In this document: positions 15,970 to 24,220 of the stretch, one piece after another
How positions within the stretch are numbered: position 1 is the stretch's first letter
Layout: each line of letters starts with the position of its first letter
Origin: a virus
Length of the DNA stretch: 45,817 nucleotides
Strand: one strand, 5' to 3'
Virus record (IMG/VR): IMGVR_UViG_3300031251_000978
Coordinates: 1-45,817 of that record
Position numbers and translations under genes: made by a program
Notes under the pieces: generated by a model
Told to the model about the DNA's origin: nothing
Seen by the model: the letters and a program-made list of their open reading frames with translations, nothing else
Database searches by the model: none

Positions 15970-16548
15970 CTATTTATCGCCGCGCACCACGTAGTTGATG
16001 CTATTGCGGAGCTGCCCGGTGTTCACCAAGGGTTGGATGCCGGCGACATTCTGGGCGAGTTCCTCAGGGACGCCGTTGGCGACCATCTCCAGGTACTCAA
16101 GTTCAGCCTTGCGCTGGGACTTGGTTTGACGACTGCGGAAGCGATTCGCGATGGTGGATGCTGCCAGCGGAGCGAACTCGCCATCGTTGATCGTCTTCTT
16201 GATGCTGGTTTGAGCGATCAATCCTGCAGCTTCGAGCTGCGGCTCTATCTTCTGGATCTGGCCATCCAGCGCCGCGTTCGTGGCTGCCTTCAGGCGTTCT
16301 TCCAGTTTCGGCTGCACCGCCTTGATACCAGGCCCCATGAATGGCCGGGCCGGAATGTTTGCGGCTGGGCTGCCGTTGTCGTGGATGTAGGCCAACGTGG
16401 CGTTGTTCATCGCCTCGGTCGAACCATCGTCGCTGCGCGTCGCATCCGCCTCGGGCACGCCGACGAGCACATCCTTCCGGGTCAGCGCATTGATGCCTTT
16501 CACCAGGGCAGACAACTTGTCCACCCGCAGTTTCAGGCTCCCGCTCAC
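15970..16548 (-). CDS. HK97 gp10-like tail/neck protein, 192 aa
   Basis: I choose GTG 16548 because it overlaps the upstream TGA (GTGA) and begins the natural N-terminus (V)SGSLKLRVDKLSALVKG; the longer frame has no phage character. The segment PARPFMGPGIKAVQPKLEERLKAA with NNATLAYIHDNGSP is the well-known signature of this family, which completes the tail or connector. A helical middle and a C-terminal NTGQLRNSINYVV follow. Confidence 0.8.
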   Translation of the reverse strand: MSGSLKLRVDKLSALVKGINALTRKDVLVGVPEADATRSDDGSTEAMNNATLAYIHDNGSPAANIPARPFMGPGIKAVQPKLEERLKAATNAALDGQIQKIEPQLEAAGLIAQTSIKKTINDGEFAPLAASTIANRFRSRQTKSQRKAELEYLEMVANGVPEELAQNVAGIQPLVNTGQLRNSINYVVRGDK

Positions 16549-16928
16549 ATCTGCACCCCGCCCGCACCAGCATAGCGAGCCAGTTGCAGGAACTGGATGC
16601 CGTACATGGTCGAATTCCAAAACCCGCCGCCTTCGAGAGCAACAGCGCCCGTGTCGTAGCTTGCGCTGACCTTGTCGACAGCCTTGGCAGACTGCGGACC
16701 GTTCACCATTCCAGGAACGCCTCCAGCCTGCGCTGTCTGCTGATCACGGGTGCCGAGCGCCAGGTGGTGAGCCACGTAGAGCATGGTTCCGAGATCGAGC
16801 ATGTCGCCCCACCGATCCGCATTGAGCAGATTCCCCGCGAGCGTCATCCAGAACGTGATCTGACCATCACGATAGTCGGACGTACTGGCGAACTCCGGAA
16901 ATGCCTGGCGGAACGTGTTGGGCGTCAT
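16545..16928 (-). CDS. Head-tail adaptor, DUF4054 family, 127 aa
   Basis: MTPNTFRQAFPEFASTSDYRDGQITFWMTLAGNLLNADRWGD and LYVAHHLALG are diagnostic of DUF4054 proteins, all-helical adaptors that dock on the portal. It overlaps both neighbours by 4 bases. Confidence 0.88.
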   Translation of the reverse strand: MTPNTFRQAFPEFASTSDYRDGQITFWMTLAGNLLNADRWGDMLDLGTMLYVAHHLALGTRDQQTAQAGGVPGMVNGPQSAKAVDKVSASYDTGAVALEGGGFWNSTMYGIQFLQLARYAGAGGVQM

Positions 16929-17095
16929 GGCTTCTTTCGGGTGGGTTCCTTGACCGGTTCGCTATGGTGCTGAGCGTACCAGTGTTCGGCCACCTCACCC
17001 TCGATCACTTCGTCTACCTGGTACTTGCGTTCCGAGGTGCCGGTAATGAGGGTGAAGGGCTCGACAACCCGGCGCTTAGATGCCGTCTCGGGCAC
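16925..17095 (-). CDS. Small phage protein, 56 aa
   Basis: The gap between the capsid and DUF4054 genes contains an open frame starting at GTG 17095, inside the end of the capsid gene, and ending with an ATGA overlap onto the DUF4054 gene. The product (VVEPFTLITGTSERKYQVDE, then EVAEHWYAQHH, basic C-terminus) resembles small STY1053-like proteins that often sit in this spot. Its coupling at the 3' end and the good protein pattern support it; the non-ATG start is the weak point. Confidence 0.7.
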   Translation of the reverse strand: MPETASKRRVVEPFTLITGTSERKYQVDEVIEGEVAEHWYAQHHSEPVKEPTRKKP

Positions 17096-18116
17096 CGGTC
17101 GTTTCCGGATAGACCAGTTCCACCGCGCCCAGGCGACCGAAGTAGGTCGTCAGTTGGCGCAGGTCACGGTACTCCAGCGGGGTGCGCTGGAGCGGCACCA
17201 GCGGGAAGCGGATACGCATCGGGTCCTTGGTGTAGGCGTACATCCGGTCCTTGCCCGAAGAGCCTGGACCCTGACCGCCACGGGTCGTGCCGGTGAGCCA
17301 CTTCAGCGGCAGGATGTTCAGCGGTCGGCCGTTCACACTGTTGCTCAGGCTATTGTTCTTCAGGAACTCCAGGATCGAGATGTTGCCGGCAGTGCTGACC
17401 AGGTTGGCCACCAGGAAGCCGTACTGCAGCGGGGGAAGCAGCAGGGTGTCCGGGCAAACAGCGTAGCCACTGCCAGCCCAGACGCTGTTCAGCAGTTCGT
17501 TCACGTCGGCCAGGATCTGGGCAGCCGTGGCAGTGGTGGTCCAGCTGCCGGTGACCGCGTTCGCGACGTTGGTCATCAGGGTCTGGTTCAGCATGCCAGT
17601 CAGGCCCAGGCCGGTGTCGCCCAGATAGACCTGCTCGTCGATGTCCATCTGGTACTTCAGCTGCATGCCGGCGAACTTCTGCTGATCGACCGGGCGACCG
17701 AGCTTCTGGGCGCTTTCCAGTTCCGGGAGGGTCCAGCCCAGTTGCATGGCCCACAGGTTCAACGGCGTGGTGGTCTTGCCGATGTCCAGAGACACGCCAA
17801 GGATCGCATTGGCGTCCTTGCCGACCCATGCCTTGTTCGAGCCCGTCACGCCGTTGGGCGACGCGAACGTGCTGTTGGTGAAGGCCGAGAACTCGTCGGC
17901 GATCGACACATCCTCGCGGAGGTCGATGTCCCGCGACCACGTCACCGCGGCCAAGGGTTCATGCAGGCGCGGGTCGAGCCGCTCCAGCTCGCCGATCAGG
18001 AACGAACCGGCGGAGTCGATGGTCTGAGCATCGAAGGTGAGAAGGCCGTCCTGGAACTTCAGTCGGCGGGCGGCTGCCGCAACAGCGGTCAGTTCGGGGG
18101 ACTTGAAAGCAGACAT
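17076..18116 (-). CDS. Major capsid protein (DUF2184), 346 aa
   Basis: Start MSAFKSPELTAVAAAARR at ATG 18116 with ribosome site AGGAG. Family features include DAQTIDSAGSFLIGELERLDPRLHEPL, RDIDLREDVSIADE and the C-terminal RIRFPLVPLQRTPLEYRDLRQLTTYFGRLG. It forms the HK97-fold shell. It follows the cement protein by 14 bases, and 21 bases of its 3' end overlap the next small gene. Confidence 0.93.
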   Translation of the reverse strand: MSAFKSPELTAVAAAARRLKFQDGLLTFDAQTIDSAGSFLIGELERLDPRLHEPLAAVTWSRDIDLREDVSIADEFSAFTNSTFASPNGVTGSNKAWVGKDANAILGVSLDIGKTTTPLNLWAMQLGWTLPELESAQKLGRPVDQQKFAGMQLKYQMDIDEQVYLGDTGLGLTGMLNQTLMTNVANAVTGSWTTTATAAQILADVNELLNSVWAGSGYAVCPDTLLLPPLQYGFLVANLVSTAGNISILEFLKNNSLSNSVNGRPLNILPLKWLTGTTRGGQGPGSSGKDRMYAYTKDPMRIRFPLVPLQRTPLEYRDLRQLTTYFGRLGAVELVYPETTGARDGI

Positions 18117-18129
18117 GTGTTTGCTCCTA

Positions 18130-18621
18130 TCAGATGTTGAAGGCGATTTCGGCGTTGCCGTTGGCGTCAGCCGGACCCATGAACGAGGCGCCAGTGACGG
18201 TGATGGTGTTGGTCGTATCCGAAGCAGCTTCGATGCCGCCGATGACTTTCGCGCCGGACGGCGTCGCCACGCGGATGTACACGGTGCTGCCCAGGGAGGC
18301 AGTGCCCGCATTCACCTTCACGTTGATGTAGCCGCGGCGCAGGATGTTGGCCGTGCCGGTCGTGAGAGGCACGCTGGTGCCCAGCGGATCGCTGGCATTC
18401 GCGCCCTGGGTCGGGAACGGACGCACCAGAAGACCGTAGACCGACGCCGAAACGTCGCCCGTGGTGATCGGCACGAACGCGCCGGACACGACCTTGCCCG
18501 GCAGGCCGAAGCCCGGGAAAGGCAGCGAACTGTTCAGGACTTGCGTCTCGATGGTGGAGAGCGACTGACGGGTAACGTCGCCCGGAATGCCCGAAGGCAT
18601 GCGATAGAGAAATGCGGTCAT
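18130..18621 (-). CDS. Capsid cement/decoration protein (Gp24-like), 163 aa
   Basis: N-terminal MTAFLYRMPSGIPGDVTRQSLSTIETQVL is the standard beginning of 'structural cement protein Gp24' members, followed by a beta-rich body with VYGLLVRPFPTQG and ITVTGASFMGPADANGNAEIAFNI. It stabilises the capsid after expansion. Located between protease and capsid as expected. Confidence 0.88.
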   Translation of the reverse strand: MTAFLYRMPSGIPGDVTRQSLSTIETQVLNSSLPFPGFGLPGKVVSGAFVPITTGDVSASVYGLLVRPFPTQGANASDPLGTSVPLTTGTANILRRGYINVKVNAGTASLGSTVYIRVATPSGAKVIGGIEAASDTTNTITVTGASFMGPADANGNAEIAFNI

Positions 18622-18638
18622 TTCAGGTTTCCTCTAAG

Positions 18639-19328
18639 TTAGCGGGCGGAACGGTTTGCCCAGAAATCCCGGTTACGGGCATTGATGGCGGTCACAGCTT
18701 GCGTGGGACCGAAGTCGCGGGTTGCAGCGCTCTTGCGAGTGCCAGCGGAGTTGTTCTTGGCGCGCGCCAGTTCGGCCGCACCAGTGAACACAGAGGCGAG
18801 CGAATCGCCGGTGAGCGTCTTCAGCTCACGGCCGGCGAGAAACGGCGCAACAAGCGCCTTCCCTTCGTCGGTTGCACAAGCCTTCTCGAGAACGGCGCGC
18901 ATGTGGTTGTCCACGTCGACCGTCGCGGCCTTGCCGTCCGTGGTCTTGAGCGCGAAGCCGGGGACCAGGATCTCGGCGCGCGAGAGGACAGCCTTGAGCG
19001 AGTCGCCGGACAGCACCTTGGCGGTGTCGTCCTTATCGGCTTTCTCTGCTTCCAGGACCGTGTCGGTGGTCTCGTCGCCATCCTCGTCGTCATCGTCCTT
19101 GGACTTGGCATCCTTGGTCTTCTTCAGATCTTGGATGTCGGCATCCATCGATGCAAGCTTGGAGAGGATCTTGCCCAGCGAATCGCCGGTCTTGTCCTTG
19201 TCCTTTTCCTTCTCGTCGTCCTTGTCGTCGCCATCGGCGTCCATGGACTCCAGTTCTTCCTTGACGGCGTCGGCATCCTTCGCCTTGACGGCGGTCATGA
19301 TCCGATCCCAAAAGCTGCGCTTTTTCAT
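18639..19328 (-). CDS. Possible nested scaffold protein from an internal start, 229 aa
   Basis: Inside the protease gene, ATG 19328 (MKKRSFWDRIMTAVK) is in frame and preceded at proper spacing by GAGGA. The product would be exactly the acidic coiled-coil scaffold region without the protease. This matches the lambda C/Nu3 layout, where the scaffold is made from an internal start of the protease gene. It is inferred from start site and domain boundary only. Confidence 0.5.
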   Translation of the reverse strand: MKKRSFWDRIMTAVKAKDADAVKEELESMDADGDDKDDEKEKDKDKTGDSLGKILSKLASMDADIQDLKKTKDAKSKDDDDEDGDETTDTVLEAEKADKDDTAKVLSGDSLKAVLSRAEILVPGFALKTTDGKAATVDVDNHMRAVLEKACATDEGKALVAPFLAGRELKTLTGDSLASVFTGAAELARAKNNSAGTRKSAATRDFGPTQAVTAINARNRDFWANRSAR

Positions 19329-19883
19329 CTTCGGTTCCTCATCTTTGATTGAACAACGCGGGCCAGCTCGGCCTCGCTCAACTAAGGCAACGTGGTTCCC
19401 CACGATGTCACGCTGTACCCCGCGTCCGGGTTCGGTCTGCTCGTAGGCCGCCTCGTAGCCGGCGGACACTTCGGGCAATGATTTGTTGACATACTCGATC
19501 GCCTTGGCGTCGGTGATGACAAGGTCTGCGATCAGCAGGTCGTTCTCGATCCCAGAGCCGCGGCGCACGTTCTGCACCGTGCCGATGGCCAGTTGCTGCC
19601 AGTTCTCGGGGCTCACGAACTCGTTCGGGTGCTCTACCGTGACGGCCTTGCCTTCGAAGCTGGCGATCGTTTCTGCTCGGAAAACTTCCTCTTCCAGCCG
19701 ATCGATGCGGACCTCGCCATTGATTCCTTCGAGCGGCAGCTCCTCATCGGTGTAGCGCTGCATTCCCGTGCGAGCGATAGGCACGTCCTGGCAGACGAGA
19801 AAGCCCTCCGGGGTTGTGCTGCGCTTGGCGCCGAGGTCCTCGGTCGTGTAGAAACGGCCTCGGTCGATCGTCTTTTGCTTCAT
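18639..19883 (-). CDS. Prohead protease DUF2213 fused to scaffold-like domain, 414 aa
   Basis: ATG 19883 follows the stop of the upstream gene by 2 bases. Residues ~1-180 are the DUF2213 protease: YTDEELPLEGINGEVRIDR, AVTVEHPNEF (likely catalytic His), and SLPEVSAGYEA (likely nucleophile Ser). The remainder is an acidic, lysine-rich, helical scaffold-like region (EELESMDADGDDKDDEKEKD). An internal start for this part is annotated separately. It should process scaffold and capsid during prohead maturation. Confidence 0.88.
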   Translation of the reverse strand: MKQKTIDRGRFYTTEDLGAKRSTTPEGFLVCQDVPIARTGMQRYTDEELPLEGINGEVRIDRLEEEVFRAETIASFEGKAVTVEHPNEFVSPENWQQLAIGTVQNVRRGSGIENDLLIADLVITDAKAIEYVNKSLPEVSAGYEAAYEQTEPGRGVQRDIVGNHVALVERGRAGPRCSIKDEEPKMKKRSFWDRIMTAVKAKDADAVKEELESMDADGDDKDDEKEKDKDKTGDSLGKILSKLASMDADIQDLKKTKDAKSKDDDDEDGDETTDTVLEAEKADKDDTAKVLSGDSLKAVLSRAEILVPGFALKTTDGKAATVDVDNHMRAVLEKACATDEGKALVAPFLAGRELKTLTGDSLASVFTGAAELARAKNNSAGTRKSAATRDFGPTQAVTAINARNRDFWANRSAR

Positions 19884-19885
19884 GG

Positions 19886-20644
19886 TCACTCGCTCAGGAT
19901 CGGTTCCGCAAAGCACCGGCAGTTGTAGATGCACCCTGGATTCGCGCGCGCGCCGCTATGCTGGTCAGCGACCGGAGGGTCTTTCCAGGCGAACACCTTG
20001 CCGTTGAGCACCTTGTGATCTGGTCGCACCGTGCTGTCATGGCTGGTGCGCCATACGTAGTGCGTCGAGCCGATGGCCGTGGCTCGTGCTTCGGTGAGAT
20101 TCGACGATGTGCGCGCTACCTCGGTGCGAGCAATCAGAGTCGCTCGGCTCTTCGCCACCTCACCCGAGCGCATGATCTCGGCCGCGATTTCCTTCGCCCG
20201 GGTGCTGTCCTCCAGGCTCTTGATCGTCAGTTCGTGGAGTCGTTGACCCGCATCGAGAGGAATGCTCTTGATCAGGGTGACCTGCTCGGCCATCAACTGA
20301 CGAAGCGTCTCGCCCACCGGAGCGCTCTGAATCTGCCGCTGCAGTTCCTTCGACATCTCCGTGCTAACTTGCTTCCACCCTGCGAGATCGCGGTTGTTCA
20401 CGCTCTCTACCATCTGCGCTGCCGTCGCTGTGGCCCACGGGGTCAGTGCATCGGCATAGGCCCGTAGCATCTGATTGATGGTTGGAACGTTGGCCGGGTC
20501 AAGCGGCTTCGCTCCGGCGATCAGATTGCCAACCGTCTCTGCCAGGCGCCTAAGCTGCCGCTCGTACACCCTTTCCGCCTGCTTCGGCCTCGCTAGGTTT
20601 CGAAAGTTCTGCTGCGGGATCTTGGCCCGGTCCTGCGTTTTCAT
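19886..20644 (-). CDS. Head morphogenesis protein (Mu gpF/SPP1 gp7-like), 252 aa
   Basis: The C-terminal domain has the family motif RATLIARTEVARTSSNLTEARA, then YVWRTSHDSTVRPDHKVLNGKVFAWKDPP and HSGARANPGCIYNCRCF, with conserved Asp/His/Cys residues. The N-terminal RPKQAERVYERQLRRLAE matches the helical start, so the long form beginning inside the portal gene (95-base overlap) is likely right. It is a minor capsid protein incorporated through the portal. Confidence 0.88.
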   Translation of the reverse strand: MKTQDRAKIPQQNFRNLARPKQAERVYERQLRRLAETVGNLIAGAKPLDPANVPTINQMLRAYADALTPWATATAAQMVESVNNRDLAGWKQVSTEMSKELQRQIQSAPVGETLRQLMAEQVTLIKSIPLDAGQRLHELTIKSLEDSTRAKEIAAEIMRSGEVAKSRATLIARTEVARTSSNLTEARATAIGSTHYVWRTSHDSTVRPDHKVLNGKVFAWKDPPVADQHSGARANPGCIYNCRCFAEPILSE

Positions 20645-22004
20645 CGGGCAACTCCGGTGCCGGTGGCGGCTCTTCTTCCGCCTCCTTGATGTCCTCGTCC
20701 GTCACGTTCGACCAGACGCCGGTAACGTGCGACGACTGCCGCAGTTCCTTCAGGGCTGTTGCACGGTCGACGATCCCCGCATCGGAAGCCGCAACGACCG
20801 CATTGGTGATGGCCGTCGTGATCGTGGCCTTGTCGGTGTCCGACACCTGCCACAGCGGGTTGAACTCGAAGTCGAACGACTCTGGTGGCGGCTCGCCCAG
20901 TTCCGAGCGGAAGAGCGCGTCGTAGACCTTCCCCACTCCCGTGCGAAGCCGTCGCTCCTGCTGCTGCTTGACGTTGTCGTAGTAGTTGCGGATGTCGCTC
21001 TCGCCCGTGCTGCTCAAGCCCGCCGGAGACTGACCGAACAACCGCACCAGCGGAATGCCGAGCGCGCCGCTGATTTGCTGGCCGAACTGCAGGAGAACAT
21101 CATTCAAGCCCGCGAACGTGTACTGGTGGGCCTCGAATTCGTCATTGCTGTCCATGAGGGTCATGCCCTCGTTGGACTGAAACTGACGGATCATGTCGAT
21201 CTGCTTCAGAAGCCCGTCGTAGGACTTGCCACCCATGGCGATGACCTCGCGCAGGTTCTGGACCTTATAGGTGCGAAGGTGCGCTTTGAACACCAGCTGA
21301 GCAGCCCCTTGCGTGGTGCTGTCGAACGCCACAAGGCGATCCCATAGGCGCTCAAGCACAGACTGGCCCCAGCCGTTCTCCGCGATCCGCTGCCAATACG
21401 GCAGGTCAACGCCCTCCACCCGAATCACCCGCGAGTGATGGATGCGCATATTCACCAGGGCCTGAGCGTCCGCGATCACGTCGTAGAACTTCGGCTTCCC
21501 CATCTCAGGGCCGAAGTCGGTGATCAGATCCTGTAGCGTGGGCTGGACAACCCACCGATCGAGCGGCAGCAGTCCCTTGAATTGCCCCTTCTGGATCGTG
21601 TCCAGATTCAGCGGCGTGTCTGGCTTTTGACCGTCGATCATCAGCACCGCGACGCAACCGCCATAGAGCCGCGACCATTTGACCGTATCGTTCAGCGCAT
21701 CCCAGATCTGCAGCCGGCCAGCAGCCTTCTGCAGCGACTCCATGTCGTCCGGGGGAATGTCACCCTTGAGCTCGATCCCCTGCCGGGTCATGTCGTCAGC
21801 GTAGGTGTCCACGGCCTGACCAGCGATCCAGCTGGAGCGGTAGACGAACTCCATCTCCACCCGGTTGCGGGACATCGGCGAGAAGCCATAGCGATTCCCG
21901 TCGCTCAGGTTCCCCGTGCCCATCCCCACGCGCGCAGAGAAGTTCTGGAAGCTGTCCTTGGTAGCGACCTGGCGGGCGCGGGCGGCTCGTGTTTGTCTTT
22001 TCAT
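20550..22004 (-). CDS. Portal protein (DUF1073), 484 aa
   Basis: I choose MKRQTRAARARQ at ATG 22004 because it overlaps the terminase stop (ATGA). Family motifs: DSFQNFSARVGMGTGNLSDGNRYGF, YRSSWIAGQAVDTYADDMTRQGIE, WSRLYGGCVAVLMIDGQ, FGQSPAGLSSTGESDIRNYYD. The last ~60 residues are acidic and Pro-rich. It forms the 12-mer ring for DNA entry and exit. Confidence 0.93.
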   Translation of the reverse strand: MKRQTRAARARQVATKDSFQNFSARVGMGTGNLSDGNRYGFSPMSRNRVEMEFVYRSSWIAGQAVDTYADDMTRQGIELKGDIPPDDMESLQKAAGRLQIWDALNDTVKWSRLYGGCVAVLMIDGQKPDTPLNLDTIQKGQFKGLLPLDRWVVQPTLQDLITDFGPEMGKPKFYDVIADAQALVNMRIHHSRVIRVEGVDLPYWQRIAENGWGQSVLERLWDRLVAFDSTTQGAAQLVFKAHLRTYKVQNLREVIAMGGKSYDGLLKQIDMIRQFQSNEGMTLMDSNDEFEAHQYTFAGLNDVLLQFGQQISGALGIPLVRLFGQSPAGLSSTGESDIRNYYDNVKQQQERRLRTGVGKVYDALFRSELGEPPPESFDFEFNPLWQVSDTDKATITTAITNAVVAASDAGIVDRATALKELRQSSHVTGVWSNVTDEDIKEAEEEPPPAPELPDENAGPGQDPAAELSKPSEAEAGGKGVRAAA

Positions 22005-23398
22005 CCTGCAAGCCTTGCCCATATTTCGATCGCCCGAGCGCCTGGCGGGTAGCACATGACGAAGGCATCGGCCAAGTTCGGAGAAGCAACCTCCCGCTTG
22101 GCCAAATCCTTCTTGCTCTCCACCTTGACGCGCCCGTTCTGGTCGTAGTCACGCTTCGGAGTCGACAACTCATCGACCAAACGATCCAGGTGCGGGCAGT
22201 CGCTCGCGATGCTGATCAACTGGTCGTCATCGAACTTCTCGCCCCGATGCACGGCGTTGTAGGTGTTCCTGAACCTGTCCGCCAGCATCCACCAAGCCTG
22301 TGCCTTGATGTTGGCGAACATGTCCTTGTTCGTGATGCCTGGCTGGTAGCTCCTATCCGGCTCCCAGACCTGAGCACCAGCGTTGAACTTCTCGTAGCTG
22401 ACCAGGAAGGTCTCGCCCTCCGACCGACGCTGGTCGTTGATCTCGCCGAACTTCGCGCCCGACCCGGCGCCGACGCCGATCGAGTCGTAGGTCACGGAAG
22501 CTTCGCGACCGCGCGCCGCGGCGTAGGTCCGAGCGCAACTCTTGAGCAATTCGTCCTCGCCAGCCTTCCACTCGTCTGCCCAACTCACCACGGAGCCGTA
22601 TGCGAAGACGTTGGCGCACTTGTCGTTGCCGCTGTCGGCGACGTCGAAGCCGATGCGCTTCGATCCAGATGCTTCGAAGCCGATCTTCTTGTGGGCGTCG
22701 ATCGCTGCGAGTACCCACGAGCGTTTGATGATCGCCGCGTCGTCGTCGTCCTTCGGCATCCCTTCGTAGATGTGAAGGTACTCGTCATGGTCCTCGAGCT
22801 TCGCCGCCTCGATGATCTTCAGCATCGTCTCCGACAGGAATGGGTTCTCGTCGTAGTTGATTTTCCGGATGATCGTGTCGGGCGGTGGGCTCGTGACGAA
22901 GCGCTTGTACGCAAAGTCGGTAGCCAACTTCGGGTTGAAAATCACCCACACCTGTGAGCCGGCCTTCCGGATCGTCGGCTCCAGGATCTTCCACTGCTCC
23001 TCGGTGAGGTTGTGCGCTTCCTCGATCCAGAGGATGTCAATGCTCTCCAGCGACTTGATTTCGTCAATCGACCGCCACAGGCCGTAGAACAGGAACTCAC
23101 TGCCCGTTCTACGCCCTCGGATCTTGTTGTCCAGCACGGTGAAGCGCGGGCTCAGGCCGAAGCGCTCGATCTGCATCTTCAGCAGCGTGTAGACCGACTC
23201 CTCGATCTTGTTCTGGAACTGCCGCACGCAAAGGACGCGAATCTTGCATTTGTCCGCCAGGTACGTGACGAAGCCCGCGGCATCCCATGACTTCGACGAA
23301 GCCCGCCCCCCATAAAGAACACGGTTGCGCGCCGGCGTGAGCCAGAAGTCACGCAGCGCGGGGTTCAGGCTTGGGGAGGCCTCCATAGAAGTCGTCAA
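22001..23398 (-). CDS. terL: Terminase large subunit, 465 aa
   Basis: ATPase domain with Walker A-like GGRASSKS (~residues 30-37), the region RVLCVRQFQNKIEESVY, and Walker B IDILWIEEAHN. The nuclease domain contains GFDVADSGNDKCANVF with the first catalytic Asp and later NLADAFVMCY. The sequence belongs to the PBSX-like Terminase_3 group. It packages DNA into proheads with the small subunit encoded upstream, whose gene overlaps it by 50 bases. Confidence 0.94.
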   Translation of the reverse strand: MTTSMEASPSLNPALRDFWLTPARNRVLYGGRASSKSWDAAGFVTYLADKCKIRVLCVRQFQNKIEESVYTLLKMQIERFGLSPRFTVLDNKIRGRRTGSEFLFYGLWRSIDEIKSLESIDILWIEEAHNLTEEQWKILEPTIRKAGSQVWVIFNPKLATDFAYKRFVTSPPPDTIIRKINYDENPFLSETMLKIIEAAKLEDHDEYLHIYEGMPKDDDDAAIIKRSWVLAAIDAHKKIGFEASGSKRIGFDVADSGNDKCANVFAYGSVVSWADEWKAGEDELLKSCARTYAAARGREASVTYDSIGVGAGSGAKFGEINDQRRSEGETFLVSYEKFNAGAQVWEPDRSYQPGITNKDMFANIKAQAWWMLADRFRNTYNAVHRGEKFDDDQLISIASDCPHLDRLVDELSTPKRDYDQNGRVKVESKKDLAKREVASPNLADAFVMCYPPGARAIEIWARLAG

Positions 23399-23903
23399 GA
23401 GATGGTGGCCTTTCGTCGGGCTCGTTCAGCGACTTGACCGTGTCTTTGTTCGCCGCCACCAGGTTTAGTGCGATCGAGCTCGAGTCGTTCGCCATCTTGG
23501 TCAGGACCGCAATGCCCTTGAGCGATTCCACGCTCTGCGCGTTGAGTGGCGTGGCGTCGTCGATCTTGGCCACTTCGCTGTGAGCAATGGCCGAAAGCCG
23601 GTGAGCCGTTGCCGCTCCGTAGTCCGCTGCTCGTGCCAAGTGATCGCTGATTGAGCGAAGCTTCGAGGCCAGCGACTGCGCGGAAAGCTGCGCGGAAATC
23701 GGGAGAGCCTTAAGTGCCTGCTCGGTCGCAACTATTTGATTTGCAACGACTTTGATCTGTGTCACCTGCGCGGTTACTTTTTCGCGCAGGGTGGATTCAG
23801 CCACTCCGAACTCTTTCGCAAGAGCACGGCGGGATTCGCCTTCGAGCAACCGGCGCTCGATCTCGACCCACTGGGAATCGGTGAGTTTCGACTTCCGGCC
23901 CAT
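23349..23903 (-). CDS. Terminase small subunit, 184 aa
   Basis: N-terminal HTH (KLTDSQWVEIERRLLEGESRRALAKEFGVAESTLREKV) recognises the packaging site; helical oligomerisation region follows (residues ~50-150). The C-terminal PSLDDFYGGLPKPEPRAA is typical of the tail that meets the large subunit. Order and overlap with the large subunit gene support it. Confidence 0.85.
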   Translation of the reverse strand: MGRKSKLTDSQWVEIERRLLEGESRRALAKEFGVAESTLREKVTAQVTQIKVVANQIVATEQALKALPISAQLSAQSLASKLRSISDHLARAADYGAATAHRLSAIAHSEVAKIDDATPLNAQSVESLKGIAVLTKMANDSSSIALNLVAANKDTVKSLNEPDERPPSLDDFYGGLPKPEPRAA

Positions 23904-23905
23904 GG

Positions 23906-24220
23906 TCAGGCCCTCACCGGCAGGATCGCCGATAGCGTCAGGATCAGCTGACTGTTGCTGGTCTGGCAGGTGACCTTGAACTCGTAGTTGACTCCGTCCA
24001 GTCCGCCACTCACGCCGACCAGCACCATCGAACCACCGGAGATGGAGAAGGCGCCAACCACCAGTGCAGGACCTGCATCCACACCGGCGCAGACGGCGAA
24101 CGTGGTCGAGACGATCGACGCCAGGGTCACGCCGTCAGGCAGCGCGTCCGTGAAGTCGAAGGTCAGCGGCACCGTCTCGGCCGGATCCTTGCAGGAGAAG
24201 AACTGGATGTCGCAGGTCAT
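23906..24220 (-). CDS. Beta-rich phage structural protein, 104 aa
   Basis: The pattern (FDFTDALPDGVTLASIVSTTFAVCAGVD, then NYEFKVTCQTSNSQLILTLSAILPVR) looks like a small Ig-like or BppU-type beta-sandwich of the kind seen in phage surface proteins. It is tightly coupled between the 831-aa repeat protein (ATGA overlap) and the terminase. Confidence 0.65.
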   Translation of the reverse strand: MTCDIQFFSCKDPAETVPLTFDFTDALPDGVTLASIVSTTFAVCAGVDAGPALVVGAFSISGGSMVLVGVSGGLDGVNYEFKVTCQTSNSQLILTLSAILPVRA

